Source: Treponema sp. (GTDB taxonomy: Bacteria > Spirochaetota > Spirochaetia > Treponematales > Breznakiellaceae). Taken from it: a stretch of DNA of 7,321 nt. Every line of letters starts with the position of its first letter. Position 1 is the first letter of the stretch. A program made the position numbers and the translations under genes. Where the stretch lies: contig JAITAI010000243.1 of NCBI GenBank assembly GCA_031284195.1, positions 1-7,321 on the forward strand, read 5' to 3'. A model generated the notes under the pieces. That model did no database searches. It had not been told where the DNA came from and saw only the letters and a program-made list of their open reading frames with translations. Positions 1 through 5,863 of the stretch are shown piece after piece.

Positions 1-722
1 CGGCCCATACGGCAGGCTGAGGCGAAATCAACGTGTCCCGTACCGTAGGGGACTTCTCGAAACACGTTGGGTTTTGATTCTTTGAGATGCAAGGCTGCGA
101 TATTTCCCCGGCCAGTTTCAAGGTCTTGCATGACATCCCCACCTTCACTTTTCGCGGCGTTGGTTATGTTGCCCAGATCCGGATACACCTTGAGCCAAGG
201 GGAGTTGATTTTTTTTATCCAATCCATTGCCTTTTGAACGGTATTCATAAAAGGCGTCTCCATTGTTTCAAAGGCCAGGACCACCCCAGTTCCCGCAGCG
301 TATTCAACAGAACGGGCCAGGTTTTCCATGAAAAATGCTTTGGTTGTTTCTGTTGAAGATTTATAGTACACATCATAACCAGCTATCTGAATGACCTGTA
401 CACCTATAGAGAGGGCAAGCTCACAAGCTTTCCGCATAATCTCAAGGCTCCGTTCCCGCACAACAGGATCATCGTCTCCCAAAGGAAAACGCCGGTGCCC
501 CGAAAGGCAGATCGAAAGTATAGGTATTCCCGCATCTTCCGAGGATCGCCTCACGATTTTAATATCCTCTATAGTCCAGTCAAGCCGAGAGAGTTTTTCA
601 TCTGTTTCGTCTACTGAGAGCTCCAGATAATCAAAACCGGCTTTTTTAGCCTCGTCAAATTTTTCAGCGAAACTCAATGACAGAGGCATAGCCTTTTCGT
701 AGAGTCCGAGGCGGTACTTCAT
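1..722 (-). CDS. ulaE: L-ribulose-5-phosphate 3-epimerase UlaE, 3' end missing
   Basis: Cytoplasmic TIM-barrel epimerase (xylose-isomerase-like fold) that converts L-xylulose-5-phosphate to L-ribulose-5-phosphate in ascorbate catabolism. The visible 240 residues read without interruption from MKYRLGLYEKA to the window edge; E. coli UlaE is about 284 residues, so roughly 45 C-terminal residues lie outside. Blocks matching E. coli UlaE as I recall it: LGLYEKA (5-11), SVDETD (36-41), LSRLDW (44-49), CLSGHRRFPLG (72-82), EIMRKA (94-99), AGYDVYY (114-120), YPDLGN (180-185) and GTGHVDF (227-233). Metal ligands expected from the family are E152, D182 and H212; the fourth, a glutamate near residue 250, is beyond the edge. 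The start codon overlaps the stop of ulaF (TAATG) and has a GGAGG ribosome site 6 bases upstream, so the two are probably translationally coupled in one leftward operon. Identification is firm; substrate by family. Confidence 0.95.
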   Translation of the reverse strand, partial: MKYRLGLYEKAMPLSLSFAEKFDEAKKAGFDYLELSVDETDEKLSRLDWTIEDIKIVRRSSEDAGIPILSICLSGHRRFPLGDDDPVVRERSLEIMRKACELALSIGVQVIQIAGYDVYYKSSTETTKAFFMENLARSVEYAAGTGVVLAFETMETPFMNTVQKAMDWIKKINSPWLKVYPDLGNITNAAKSEGGDVMQDLETGRGNIAALHLKESKPNVFREVPYGTGHVDFASACRMG

Positions 723-1423
723 TACTTACCTCCGCAGCTTTGTCCGTAATATGCCCCCGGTCCATGTTTCCGCTGGTAGTGAACATCAAGAAGCTCCTGC
801 TGCATGACAGTCTTCCCCGATTCGATTATCAGGGTATGCCAGGCCATCATAGCACATTCCTCAAGGACTACTGCGTTATGCACCGCGTCAGATGCGTTTT
901 TTCCCCAACTAAAGGGACCGTGGCTATACACCAATACCGAAGGAATGGTTTCAATCTTTTTTTCGCGGAAGGTTTCAACGATAATTTTTCCTGTATTGGC
1001 TTCATAATCACCCAAAATTTCCGCGGGCGTAAGGGGCCGCGTACAGGATACGGGGCCGTAAAAATAATCCGCCTGGGTCGTACCCAAAGGCGGAATCGGC
1101 CTGCCGGCCTGGGCGAAAATCGTTGCCCACCGGGAATGGGTGTGGACAATGCCGCCAATGGAAGGGAAACCCCGATACAGTTCAAGGTGGGTAGGCGTAT
1201 CCGAGGAAGGATTAAGGTTTCCCTCGATCTTTGCCCCGTTCAGGTCTACTACTACCATGTCGGCGGGTTTCATCATGTCATATTCGACCCCCGATGGTTT
1301 GATGACCACGAGACCCTTTTCCTTATCCAGGGCCGACACATTTCCCCAGGTAAAAGTTACAAGGCCGTATTTAGGAAGGAGGAGATTAGCCTTCCATACC
1401 TTTTCTTTCAATTCTTCCAGCAT
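722..1423 (-). CDS. ulaF: L-ribulose-5-phosphate 4-epimerase (UlaF/AraD family)
   Basis: Cytoplasmic class II aldolase-fold, metal-dependent epimerase that converts L-ribulose-5-phosphate to D-xylulose-5-phosphate, the entry into the pentose phosphate pathway. The 233 residues match the length of E. coli AraD (231) and UlaF (228). Phrases such as YGLVTFTWGNVSA, GLVVIKPSGV, MKPADMVVVD and SSDTPTHLELY are closer to UlaF than to arabinose AraD in my recollection. Numbered from the chosen start, D75, H94, H96 and H168 correspond to the metal and active-site set (E. coli AraD D76, H95, H97, H171), with D119 and Y226 matching catalytic D120 and Y229. Start: an ATG at 1435 adds four residues (MRYK), but the ATG at 1423 has GAGG 6 bases upstream and aligns with the E. 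coli AraD start MLEDLK, so I prefer it. First gene of the leftward operon with ulaE. Often annotated araD. Confidence 0.95.
   Translation of the reverse strand: MLEELKEKVWKANLLLPKYGLVTFTWGNVSALDKEKGLVVIKPSGVEYDMMKPADMVVVDLNGAKIEGNLNPSSDTPTHLELYRGFPSIGGIVHTHSRWATIFAQAGRPIPPLGTTQADYFYGPVSCTRPLTPAEILGDYEANTGKIIVETFREKKIETIPSVLVYSHGPFSWGKNASDAVHNAVVLEECAMMAWHTLIIESGKTVMQQELLDVHYQRKHGPGAYYGQSCGGK
729..733 (-). promoter_or_regulatory. Ribosome binding site of ulaE
   Basis: GGAGG on the minus strand, 6 bases before the ulaE ATG and inside the last codons of ulaF. It supports the start at 722 and coupled translation from ulaF. Confidence 0.8.
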
Positions 1424-1484
1424 TTTATACCTCATTATTATCTTCCCATTTTTCTTTCACGGGTTCTGCTTTTTCTTCAGAAAC

Positions 1485-1500
1485 GCACATTTGTGCAAAT
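1485..1500. promoter_or_regulatory. Candidate operator: overlapping inverted repeats
   Basis: Two perfect 5-base dyads overlap. GCACA-TT-TGTGC spans 1485-1496 and ATTTG-TG-CAAAT spans 1489-1500. They lie centrally in the divergent spacer, about 70 bases before the kinase start and 62 bases or more from the ulaF start, where a repressor or activator could act on both operons. I do not recognise the site as belonging to a particular regulator family, and dyads this short can arise by chance. Confidence 0.35.
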
Positions 1501-1551
1501 TTCCATAAAAAAGCAATCGCCTCTATGCGGATATGTAAACTAAAAATCAGC

Positions 1552-1557
1552 AAGGGG
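1552..1557 (+). promoter_or_regulatory. Ribosome binding site of the FGGY kinase
   Basis: AAGGGG, 8 bases before the ATG at 1566. It is a weaker match than the AGGAGG sites inside the operons but well placed, and it agrees with the protein starting directly at its phosphate-binding motif. Confidence 0.55.
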
Positions 1558-1565
1558 CTTGAATA

Positions 1566-3029
1566 ATGAATATACTGGTTATTGATATTGGAACTTCCAG
1601 CATGAGAGGCATTCTTTTTTCAGATACAGGAGAAAAGCTGTTCTCTACTCAGGTACAGTATCAGGCCCGTTATATTTCAAAAGAAGAAATAGAACAGAAC
1701 GTTTGCGATTGGCAAAATGCCGTAACAAGCATCGTAAAGAATATAGTCGAAACCTCTAAATCTGTTGACGCCATCGCGGTAAGCGCCCAGCGTTCTTCTA
1801 TCATTGCGGTTGATAAGGACGGCTCACCCCTAATACCTGCGATTATGTGGCAGGACAGGAGGGCGGCTGACATATGCCGTGAACTTGAAGCGCATAACAG
1901 AACCATTTTTGAACGGAGCGGGGCTAAAGTTAATTTGGTTTTTTCAGGCTGTAAAATGGCGTGGATAAAAAGGAATAAACCGGAGATTTACAACAAAGTT
2001 TACAAATTCGTTAATATTCCGGAGTATATTTTCTATTATATGACCGGTGAATACAATACGGATCACACATACGGCAGCCGTTCAAACCTGATGAATCTAC
2101 GTGAAAGAAAATGGGATAAGACGCTTCTTGATCTGTTTAATATAACAGAGGATTTTTTATGTGTTTTGAATGAGCCGGGCAGTATAGTTGGTAAAACAAG
2201 AAAAAAATTTTCATCCCTGACAGGCCTTCAGGCAGGCGTTCCGGTTATCACTACGGGAGGCGATCAGCAATGCGCCGCTCTCGGCCAAGGGGTATATAAA
2301 GAAGGGGTATTGTCTGTGGTACTGGGAACCGGAGGTTATTTGGTAACACATCTTGAAACCGTGCCACCGGATCTTAAAGAAGATCTGATATGTAATTGTG
2401 CTGCCTTGCCAAATAAGTATATCCTTGAGGCGAATATACTTACCTGCTCATCGGCCTTTGACTGGTTCTACAGGAATTTTTATGACAGCGGTAAAACCAC
2501 GATCAAAATGCTTGACGAGGAACTTGAGCATGAGTATCGTAAGGAAAACAGCAGTATCGTCTTGCCGTTTTTCCAGGGACGGACAACGCCGGACTGGAAT
2601 TCTGCGGCGAAAGCCGTTTTTGCCAATATCAGTCTTTCCACGACAAGAAGCGAATTGTTAACATCACTTATTGAAGGAATATGCCTTAAAATTAGCAATA
2701 ATATCCGGCTTATACGGCAGTATACGGATATTAAACAGGTTGTTGTCAGCGGGGGACTGTCCAACAGTAAAATTATCAATCAAATATTCTCCGATGTTAC
2801 CGGCCTTAAACTGGTACACCTTGAGAATACGGAATCAACTTCTATAGGAGCCTTAATAACCGCGCTTTGCGCGTTCAGGATTTTTGACAATCCTGAACAG
2901 GCTTTTAGCAAGTTACGTGGCAATGACGTTAAGGATGAATTTGTTCCCAATGACATAAAAACGGCAAATTATACCATAAAGCAACAAGAAGTGAATGAGC
3001 TTTACAATAGAATTTATAAGTCGGTATAG
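1566..3029 (+). CDS. FGGY-family carbohydrate kinase, possible ascorbate or L-xylulose kinase
   Basis: ATP-dependent sugar kinase of the FGGY family (xylulokinase, gluconokinase, L-xylulose kinase relatives); 487 residues is a typical full length. Visible motifs: N-terminal phosphate-binding loop IDIGTSSMRG (6-15), MWQDRRA (94-100), the TTGGDQQCAALGQG segment (229-242) with D233 as the expected catalytic base, VLGTGG (252-257), and the C-terminal adenosine-site motif VVSGGLSNS (392-400). The C-terminal actin-like domain starts near residue 250. Substrate cannot be read from the sequence. Context points to the UlaG pathway: the stop codon overlaps the ulaG ribosome site. Because UlaG needs a phosphorylated substrate and no PTS is present in the window, the kinase may phosphorylate L-ascorbate, or a related lactone, at C6. 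A role on L-xylulose feeding UlaE and UlaF is the main alternative. It is the first gene of the rightward operon. Confidence 0.9.
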   Translation: MNILVIDIGTSSMRGILFSDTGEKLFSTQVQYQARYISKEEIEQNVCDWQNAVTSIVKNIVETSKSVDAIAVSAQRSSIIAVDKDGSPLIPAIMWQDRRAADICRELEAHNRTIFERSGAKVNLVFSGCKMAWIKRNKPEIYNKVYKFVNIPEYIFYYMTGEYNTDHTYGSRSNLMNLRERKWDKTLLDLFNITEDFLCVLNEPGSIVGKTRKKFSSLTGLQAGVPVITTGGDQQCAALGQGVYKEGVLSVVLGTGGYLVTHLETVPPDLKEDLICNCAALPNKYILEANILTCSSAFDWFYRNFYDSGKTTIKMLDEELEHEYRKENSSIVLPFFQGRTTPDWNSAAKAVFANISLSTTRSELLTSLIEGICLKISNNIRLIRQYTDIKQVVVSGGLSNSKIINQIFSDVTGLKLVHLENTESTSIGALITALCAFRIFDNPEQAFSKLRGNDVKDEFVPNDIKTANYTIKQQEVNELYNRIYKSV

Positions 3030-3033
3030 GAGG
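3028..3033 (+). promoter_or_regulatory. Ribosome binding site of ulaG overlapping the kinase stop
   Basis: AGGAGG overlaps the kinase TAG stop (TAGGAGG) and sits 6 bases before the ATG at 3040. This decides the ulaG start in favour of 3040 over the in-frame ATG at 2995, which lies inside the kinase gene. Confidence 0.9.
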
Positions 3034-3039
3034 GAAAGT

Positions 3040-4098
3040 ATGACAAAGATTTCAGAAATTACCCGTGAGAGTTGGGTATTGGGCGCGTTTCCCGAATGGG
3101 GCACCTGGCTGAATGAGGAAATTGATCAGGAACAAGTAAAACCCGGTACTTTCGCAATGTGGTGGATTGGCTGTACGGGTATTTGGATAAAGTCCGAGAA
3201 CCAGACCAATATTGCCATTGATCTATGGTTTGGAAACGGCAAAAGAAGCAAGAAAACGAAGGAAATGGAACCTTTCCACCAGATGCGGAACATGACCGGG
3301 GGAAGGCTAACCCAGCCGAACCTCCGGGCTGCCCCGATTGTATATGATCCCTTCGCGGTTACTCAGGTTGACGCGGTTCTTTCCACCCATTACCACAATG
3401 ATCATATCGATCCTTTTTTTGCCGCAGCGGTTATTAAAAACTGCGAAGGTCATGTTCCCTTCATTGGTCCCTTAAAAAGCGTAGAAAAATGGTTGGGCTA
3501 CGGTGTTCCCGAAAACCGGTGCCGTGTTGTCAAACCCGGCGACAGGATTATGGTTAAGGACAGTGAAATTATTGTCCTTGATTCCTTTGACAGGACGTGT
3601 CTGGTAACCACAGACAAGGACATTCGTGGAATATGCCCCATTGATATGAACGAAAAAGCGGTAAATTACCTTATCAAAACCCCGGCAGGTTCTGTTTATC
3701 ACTCAGGGGATTCGCATTATTCCACATACTACGCGAAGCACGGGAAGGATCATGAAATTGATATTGCTCTTGGTTCCTATGGAGAAAACCCGGTAGGGAA
3801 TCAAGACAAAATGACTTCCGTTGACATTCTCAGAATGGCCGAGGCCTTGCAATGTAAGATAGTGATACCGTTCCATTACGATGTGTGGACCAATTTCAAG
3901 GCCGATCCTGAAGAAATCCTTATGCTTTACCGCTTTAAAAAGGATTCCCTGGACTACCAGTTTAAGCCCTTTATCTGGGATGTCGGCGGAAAGTACACGT
4001 GGCCTGAAGACAGGGACAAGGTTAAGTACCATTACCGGCGCGGTTTCGAGGACTGCTTTACCGATGAGCCGAATGTTCCTTTCCGTTCAATACTATAA
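3040..4098 (+). CDS. ulaG: L-ascorbate-6-phosphate lactonase UlaG
   Basis: Cytoplasmic metallo-beta-lactamase-fold, metal-dependent lactonase that hydrolyses L-ascorbate-6-phosphate to 3-keto-L-gulonate-6-phosphate, the first committed step of anaerobic ascorbate use. The 352 residues compare with 354 in E. coli UlaG, and similarity runs end to end: ITRESWVLGAFPEWG (7-21), PGTFAMWW (35-42), GCTGIW (44-49), QPNLR (92-96), VPFIGP (139-144), VKPGD (164-168), YHSGDSHYS (220-228), IALGSYGENP (242-251), VIPFHYD (275-281), FKPFIWDVGGK (308-318) and PFRSIL at the end. The metal motif HxHxDH is H117-Y-H119-N-D121-H122, where E. coli has D in place of Y; the ligands themselves are intact. It follows the kinase by 10 bases and precedes the propeller gene by 14, so all three are likely co-transcribed. 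Family assignment is very strong. Confidence 0.97.
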   Translation: MTKISEITRESWVLGAFPEWGTWLNEEIDQEQVKPGTFAMWWIGCTGIWIKSENQTNIAIDLWFGNGKRSKKTKEMEPFHQMRNMTGGRLTQPNLRAAPIVYDPFAVTQVDAVLSTHYHNDHIDPFFAAAVIKNCEGHVPFIGPLKSVEKWLGYGVPENRCRVVKPGDRIMVKDSEIIVLDSFDRTCLVTTDKDIRGICPIDMNEKAVNYLIKTPAGSVYHSGDSHYSTYYAKHGKDHEIDIALGSYGENPVGNQDKMTSVDILRMAEALQCKIVIPFHYDVWTNFKADPEEILMLYRFKKDSLDYQFKPFIWDVGGKYTWPEDRDKVKYHYRRGFEDCFTDEPNVPFRSIL

Positions 4099-4100
4099 AC

Positions 4101-4105
4101 AGGAG
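4101..4105 (+). promoter_or_regulatory. Ribosome binding site of the propeller-protein gene
   Basis: AGGAG, 7 bases before the ATG at 4113 and just after the ulaG stop. It shows that the downstream unknown gene is translated in the same transcript. Confidence 0.75.
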
Positions 4106-4112
4106 TACGGCG

Positions 4113-5159
4113 ATGACCTTTGAAAAGATAAGTATCGGCCACATGGAAAAATGCTATTCCCTTGCCCTTCTGGAATATAACCGGAAAAAACATATCATTG
4201 TCGGGCCGGAGAAAGTCAACAAATGTCTGATGTACAACTTGGACGGCGTTCTTGAGGAAACTATCTGGGAAAATACCGGCGGGGTTATGTCCATCGTACC
4301 CCTGCCGGGTACAAACGGGCAATTTTTGGCTACTCAAGAATTTTACTCTCCCAATGATTCTAAAGAAGCTAAAATTATCCATATTTCACCTTCTTGCGGT
4401 GGTAAATGGCATATCAGAGATATTGTCCGCCTTCCTTTTGTCCACCGCTTTGATATTTTATCAAGCAACGGGGCGTATTATCTCATTGCCTGTACACTTA
4501 AATCAGATCATACCGGTAAAGACGACTGGTCTTCGCCCGGCAAGGTATACGCCATAAGACTTCCTGAAGATCTTAACGCCCTTCCTGAGTATGCTATTTG
4601 GGATTTAGACATAATACAGGGCGGCCTGTTAAGAAATCATGGATATTATAAACTTTCCAGAAACGGAAAAGAAAGCGCGGTTGTTTCCTGTGAACAGGGG
4701 GTATTTCATTTCATGCCTCCCGATGGCACATCCGGCCATTGGGAAGTTAAAAAACTGATTTCCGACCCGGCAAGTGACGCCCTTTTCCTCGACATAGACA
4801 ATGACGGCGAAGATGAGTTAATAACCCTGTCGCCGTTTCATGGAGATACCATTACTTTTTATAAAAAGACAAATGAGAAATTCGAGAAGGTGTCAATCTA
4901 CAAAGAAAAACTTGAATTTCTTCACGCCCTATATGGCGGGGTTATTTCCGGCAAACCTGTTTTTATTACCGGCTGCCGGAAAGGCAGAATGGATCTTCTG
5001 GCTTTTGTGTTTAACAGCCTTGATGATTATGAGGTGATTACCATTGACCAAAATTGTGGTTCGGCTAATGTGTTGCGGTTTAATGACAACGGGAAAGATT
5101 TTCTTGTTTCGGCAAACCGCGAAACTGACGAAATTGCCATATACCGGCTGAATTATTAA
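4113..5159 (+). CDS. Uncharacterised VCBS/FG-GAP-like, probable beta-propeller protein
   Basis: I do not recognise a characterised homologue. The 348-residue protein lacks a signal peptide or membrane segment, so it is probably cytoplasmic. It alternates short beta-rich stretches ending in aromatic strands, for example KCLMYNLDG (37-45), KVYAIRLPED (144-153), GVFHFMPPDG (196-205), DTITFYKK (245-252), MDLLAFVFN (293-301) and IAIYRLNY (341-348), as expected of propeller blades. Residues 227-236 read DIDNDGEDEL, a DxDxDGxxE/D calcium-loop signature typical of VCBS/FG-GAP repeats. It is the third gene of the kinase-ulaG operon, so it probably acts on, binds or senses a pathway intermediate. Enzymes with related propeller folds act on sugars and lactones (lactonases, aldos-2-ulose dehydratase), which makes a lactone or keto-sugar enzyme conceivable, but no catalytic residues can be assigned. 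Its stop shares bases with the convergent hydrolase gene. Confidence 0.8.
   Translation: MTFEKISIGHMEKCYSLALLEYNRKKHIIVGPEKVNKCLMYNLDGVLEETIWENTGGVMSIVPLPGTNGQFLATQEFYSPNDSKEAKIIHISPSCGGKWHIRDIVRLPFVHRFDILSSNGAYYLIACTLKSDHTGKDDWSSPGKVYAIRLPEDLNALPEYAIWDLDIIQGGLLRNHGYYKLSRNGKESAVVSCEQGVFHFMPPDGTSGHWEVKKLISDPASDALFLDIDNDGEDELITLSPFHGDTITFYKKTNEKFEKVSIYKEKLEFLHALYGGVISGKPVFITGCRKGRMDLLAFVFNSLDDYEVITIDQNCGSANVLRFNDNGKDFLVSANRETDEIAIYRLNY
5156..5159. other. Overlapping convergent stop codons
   Basis: The sequence TTAA holds both stops: TAA of the propeller gene at 5157-5159 on the plus strand and TAA of the hydrolase gene at 5158-5156 on the minus strand. The rightward and leftward operons therefore converge with a 4-base overlap and no spacer for a conventional terminator; I saw no GC-rich hairpin with a T-run immediately around it. 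Confidence 0.9.
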
Positions 5160-5860
5160 TCCCGCAGATGTACCAAGGCTTCTTTGTAAAGCATATTCAG
5201 GATTTCTGAACCGCCGCTCATACATGGAGCGCCGTGGCCGCAGAGCAGAATATCACAATCAAGTTCTTTGGCCTTTTTAATGGATTCAAAATAGGCTTTC
5301 TTGTTATAGTCAACGCCGCCGTTCCATCCGAGAGCAGCGTCTTCGTTGTTGCCTTTTATTAACATAAAATCGCCGGTAAAGACTATATCTTTATTTCCGG
5401 TTTTAAGAACATAAAGCGCGCTTCCTCTGGTATGGCCTGGAACATGAATAGCTTCAATGATAAATCTGCCAATAGTAAGGGATTCCTTTTCTTTGCCAAA
5501 GACATGTATGTTTTCGCACTTTAGGAATTTTCTCCCTCTAAACGCAAAACCTATGGTCCTGTCATCACCCTGGATCATCGCTTCGGCGTCATCCTTTTCG
5601 GCGTATAGTTTTACCCCGCGCCTCTCGAAATAGGCTGCATTGCCACTGTGGTCAAAATGGCAATGGGTAAAGAGAATATGCGTTATGGGCAAAGCCGAAA
5701 GTCCCCAATCGGTTATTGACTGTTCAATCGTTTGTAACTGACGTTCATCATAACCGCTGTCAATGAGGACCAGTTCTTTTCCGGTATTTATAAGGTACAC
5801 ATTGGAATTTTCGCCATATACACCACCGGCCACAAGATAAATGTCTGGCACTATCTGCAT
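5156..5860 (-). CDS. Metallo-beta-lactamase-fold hydrolase (glyoxalase II-like)
   Basis: A 234-residue hydrolase of the binuclear metallo-beta-lactamase superfamily, of the GloB-like group and distinct from UlaG. It begins MQIVPDIYLVAGGVYGENSN, usual for such enzymes. Metal ligands visible: H66-C-H68-F-D70-H71 (THCHFDH), H143 in PGHTRGS, D164 in FTGD and H209 in CGHG, a complete set. No signal peptide, so cytoplasmic. The reaction is unknown; the superfamily hydrolyses thioesters, lactones, phosphoesters and lactams. It lies 3 bases after the permease stop in the same direction, so it is the last gene of the ABC transporter operon and may hydrolyse an imported lactone or ester, or detoxify a reactive by-product such as a glyoxal adduct. 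The ribosome site GAAGGA sits about 10 bases before the ATG, within the permease end. The gene faces the propeller gene and overlaps it by 4 bases. Confidence 0.9.
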   Translation of the reverse strand: MQIVPDIYLVAGGVYGENSNVYLINTGKELVLIDSGYDERQLQTIEQSITDWGLSALPITHILFTHCHFDHSGNAAYFERRGVKLYAEKDDAEAMIQGDDRTIGFAFRGRKFLKCENIHVFGKEKESLTIGRFIIEAIHVPGHTRGSALYVLKTGNKDIVFTGDFMLIKGNNEDAALGWNGGVDYNKKAYFESIKKAKELDCDILLCGHGAPCMSGGSEILNMLYKEALVHLRD

Positions 5861-5863
5861 TTT

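Larger units (their letters stand above)
1436..1565. promoter_or_regulatory. Divergent intergenic control region between ulaF and the kinase
   Basis: About 130 bases separate the leftward ulaF-ulaE operon from the rightward kinase-ulaG operon, so promoters for both must lie here unless they are internal to genes. The region is pyrimidine-rich on the plus strand near ulaF and contains two overlapping short dyads at 1485-1500. I could not identify a convincing -35/-10 pair on either strand; TAAACT at 1536-1541 is a possible but weak -10 for the kinase. In E. coli, ulaG is likewise divergent from the operon carrying ulaE and ulaF, with the repressor UlaR acting between them, so a shared regulator here is a reasonable inference. 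No regulator gene is in the window. Confidence 0.6.

Noticed and set aside
87..630. Two plus-strand open frames at 87-356 and 391-630
   Set aside because: Both are antisense shadows of ulaE, whose minus-strand frame is unbroken and matches UlaE throughout.
1532..1541. Sigma-70-like promoter for the kinase (TATGTA or TAAACT as -10)
   Set aside because: No acceptable -35 hexamer at 16-18 bases upstream, so it is not reported as a promoter.
740..1543. Long open frame of 267 codons on the plus strand
   Set aside because: It lies antisense to ulaF, whose protein matches the family end to end. The antisense product has no recognisable domain and extends into the divergent promoter region.
2995..3039. 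Upstream in-frame ATG that would extend UlaG by 15 residues
   Set aside because: It lies inside the kinase gene. The ATG at 3040 has AGGAGG 6 bases upstream and gives a protein aligned with the E. coli UlaG start.
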